Source: Nemophila menziesii
Lineage: Eukaryota > Streptophyta > Magnoliopsida > Boraginales > Hydrophyllaceae
Direction of reading: 5' to 3'
Length of the DNA stretch: 64,000 nucleotides
Assembly: GCA_029959085.1 (NCBI GenBank)
Contig: JARWIR010000039.1
Location: 6,386,001-6,450,000, forward strand
Below are positions 61,387-64,000 of this stretch, one piece after another. A program made the position numbers and the translations under genes. Position 1 is the stretch's first letter; each line of letters opens with the position of its first letter. A model generated the notes under the pieces. It saw nothing but the letters and a program-made list of their open reading frames with translations, was not told the DNA's origin and made no database searches.

Positions 61387-61576
61387 TTTATATTATAATG
61401 TAGTATACACCTAACTGTTTCTATTAAACTTCAAAATACCCACAAACCTCTCATAATTCCCAGTAATTTCTCGTCTTCTCGTTTATCATCACATCACCCT
61501 CCCTTTTTATTATTATAACATTTGTAAAAGTAGAATTAATTGTTTGGAAATGTCTTCAAGAACGGGTCATTTCTTG
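61387..61576 (+). mobile_element. Mini-Helitron, copy 3
   Basis: Starts TTTATATTATAATGTAG and ends ATGTCTTCAAGAACGGG, TCATTT, CTTG. The final tetranucleotide departs from CTRR, so this copy is dead. Confidence 0.55.
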
Positions 61577-63284
61577 TGCTTATATATTTCATATATAAAC
61601 TCTTCTTAAGTAGTGGTTGTTATGATTGAGTATGAACCTAGGGTAAATCGATCGATGCAAAGGCCAAAATGGAGGCTTTTCTTTATTTAGGCCCAACGTC
61701 AGTTTTTTAATAAGTTCTGCTTGCTTTACTTAAACCCACCTCAACTCACTGTTTTTAGTTGTAACAATGAATAACAGTGTGTGTTTTTAGTTGTCACCTT
61801 TTGTTTTGTTCTCACTACGCCAAAAATCAAGGATTAAAGTTACCGAATTTTTAGTAGAATTAATTTTAATGATTTTCATAGTGTTGTCGACTTTATTTTA
61901 TTTTATGTTCAGATCCCTAAAATGCCATAGTGTTACCTTTTTCAACATCCGATATAGTAAAAGTTCTAGCCAATACTACATTTCTAGTTTATCCAACCAT
62001 TTCCCTATAAGTATAATATACAAATACAAAATTAAACCCAGAATTGCTTTTGATTTAATTGCATTATATTACCATATATTATTTAAAAAAAGTTCTGCAT
62101 TTTTCGATGTTACGAAAAAATTAGACTATATGACTCTATATTTATTTAGAAAATAATTCTATCTAATATTGGATAGTCCAATACCAATATTATTATGAGA
62201 CATACCCTATATTTATGTCATTAAAAAACTAATTAAGTAACTACCTAGTTAACATATGATATTTGTTTTTATCAATATAATTAATAGCTAAGATGTTAAT
62301 ATTGGACAATCCAATATAGGATGGAAGTCTTACCCTATTAATTTTGAGTATATGTTTTCTGAATATGCTGCAAACCTTAAAGTAATGATGAGAACTATTA
62401 GTAAAGAGTTAAACACCGGTTCAACACCATCATATATCCATTTAAATCTAGTTTGCGTGACCATACCGAGGAATCTATGGATGTTTCTTTGAGATGACGA
62501 AGGCCATCTAGTTTTTGTAAAAAACACCATGGGCCAAGATTTTTACTAGGTTGAAACCATATTGACCCTAGAAAGAGAGCTACAAATATTACACTATAAA
62601 TTATCTTTAAAACCCGATTGAAGACAAAGTCAGACGAGAAGAAAGAAGAAGTCATTAACATCTTCATCATAATCAAATCATTGTAAGACTTTATGTTTTT
62701 ATTTATTAAATTTTATTCTTTAATTATGATTATGATTACTATATATTGTTAACGAAATACTCTCTTCATTAGTTTTGGACGATTTCTTATGAACCCTAGA
62801 ATTATGAATTGAGGCTTTTCTATGAATTTAGGGTTTTTGATTAACTGGTATTTATTCATACATACTTTATATTATCTTGCATATGGTTTTTTCGTTTTAA
62901 AGTCCACTTAATTTATTAGCCCTAGTTAATGAATTACACCCGGTAGGGGAAATTTAAAGGTGGGAGTAGATATTAGAGGTGTTTATTTCTAATCGAATAA
63001 AAATAAAATAATTATGTCAGGCTAGTTTCCTCACTAAGTTAATCCCTATATTAATAATTATTAAAACCCAAACCAATATATATTATTTTGTTACATACCA
63101 TTTTATTCAAAGTCATTAAACACACACACTATAAGTTTTATAGTCCCTATGGAGATGATAAAAAATTTACTTTACTACTTGGAATGATCCATAAATCTTT
63201 GTGTGGAGTTACTCTCTTGGGTGCATAATTAACCTCACACCTAGGGGGATACAAAGTTTGTTGGCATCGTTATCATGGATTGCA
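61577..63284 (+). repeat. Recombinant unit segment up to the last array
   Basis: After the mini-Helitron the unit runs to about 61700 (GGCCCAACGTCAG). It then jumps to TAGTTGTCACCTTTTG (61788) and follows the segment at 30005-31500 closely, including the snap-back element and ACTCTCTTGGGTGC (63210). The 121-codon frame 61791-62156 crosses several non-coding blocks and ends inside the snap-back region; it has no recognised domain and its counterparts near 23750 and 30010 are broken, so it is not called as a gene. Confidence 0.75.
62161..62325. mobile_element. Snap-back MITE-like element, copy 5
   Basis: Ends ATCTAATATTGGATAGTCC and GGACAATCCAATATAGGAT, as in the copy at 30383, with one change in the left palindrome. 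Confidence 0.6.
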
Positions 63285-64000
63285 TTTAAGGTTTAGGAAA
63301 TGTCTAAAGTTAAGGTTAAGGTTAAGGTTTAAGATTTATCGTTTAAGGGTTAAGGTTCAAGGTTCAAAGTTAAGGTTAAATAATTTAACATAAAGGCGAA
63401 CACGAAGATTAAGGTTAATGTAAAGTTTAAGGATTGAGGTTAAGATTAAGGTTAAATTTACGTTTTGAGGTTTGAAATATAAGACTTAGGTTTAAGGGAT
63501 ATGGTTAAAGTTAATGTTAAATTGAAAGCAATCACTATGTTGTATAGTTTAAAGTTTACGTTTATGGTTTACGGTTAAAGGTATAAAATTTAAGGTTAAG
63601 GTTAAGGTTAAGGTTAAGTTTAAGATTAAGGTTTGGGTTAAGGTTAAGGTTAAAGTGAAATCAAACACTAAATAGTATGATATAAGGTTTACGGTTTAAG
63701 GTATAATATTTTAGGTTAAGTTTAAGGTTACGATTAAGGTTTAGGTTAAGATTAAGGATTAAATTAAGATTAAGTTAAATTATAAGGGAAAAACTATGGT
63801 TGAGGTTAAGGTTAAGGTTAATATTACGGTTAATGTTAAGTAATGGCTTAGTCAAAGTTTAAGTTTAAGTCTAAGGTTAAGGTTAAGGCTATGGTTAAGG
63901 TTAAGGTTAATGTTAGGTTAATTTTAAGAATAAAGTTACTGATGTGTTTAAGGTTAATAATTAAGGGGTTGAGGTTAATGTTAAGGTTAAAGTGTAAAGT
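63285..64000 (+). repeat. Degenerate TTAAGG array, copy 10, runs off the window
   Basis: Matches the first 700 bases of the array at 31505 with the same islands (GAAAGCAATCACTA at 63527, AAGTAATGGCTTAGTCAAAG at 63838). The right end is outside the window. Confidence 0.85.

Noticed and set aside
61791..62156. 121-codon frame, the longest outside the transposon and arrays
   Set aside because: It crosses several unit blocks and ends in the snap-back element. The paralogous segments at 23750 and 30010 have stops, and no domain is visible.
1..64000. CRISPR array, prokaryotic operon or phage content
   Set aside because: The repeats are degenerate hexamers without spacers, there are no dense coding runs, and the identifiable elements are all plant nuclear.

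Overview
This is AT-rich nuclear DNA of a flowering plant, probably a eudicot. The evidence is a Ty1/copia LTR retrotransposon, a tRNA-derived SINE, several Helitrons and fragments of intron-containing plant genes. I find no intact cellular gene, rRNA, functional tRNA, operon or CRISPR array. Everything recognisable is mobile, captured or repetitive. Most long open frames here are the hexamer TTAAGG (or CCTTAA) read in different frames. All alignments were made by eye, so boundaries away from clear termini are approximate.

Layout. 1-4191: 5' part of a decayed copia element on the minus strand, with one LTR of about 1.2 kb. 4192-7990: first copy of a large low-copy repeat unit. 8020-15300: an element with inverted arms of about 2 kb whose spacer holds a decayed, intron-bearing AAA-ATPase gene fragment. 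15300-17465: sequence not seen elsewhere in the window. 17466 to the end: further copies of the unit, interrupted by three Helitrons: H1 19268-22440 (+), H2 35288-41383 (-) and H3 57760-59735 (+).

The repeat unit is very roughly 9 kb. It keeps a fixed order of blocks: an AT microsatellite; a 'GTATGAAATC' block; an 'ACATGTAACTTTACAT' block; a snap-back element of about 165 bp; an 'ACTCTCTTGGGTGC' block; a degenerate telomere-like TTAAGG array (up to about 1.8 kb); an 'ATCCAAATATTTTTAAG' block; a 'GCGATCACACC' block; a 'TAATATTTAGAAATCC' block; and a 190-bp mini-Helitron. It then returns to the start. Complete and truncated copies follow one another in the same orientation, with jumps between non-adjacent blocks. 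The window therefore reads as a rearranged macro-repeat array seeded with transposons.

The main theme is the link between Helitrons and the hexamer arrays. H1 and H3 each carry a CCTTAA-oriented array as cargo. Those arrays contain the same non-repetitive islands as the TTAAGG arrays in the units, so they share descent. H3 holds the purest stretch and has an exact empty site in another unit copy. H2 shares termini with H3 but carries gene-derived, exon-like segments instead.
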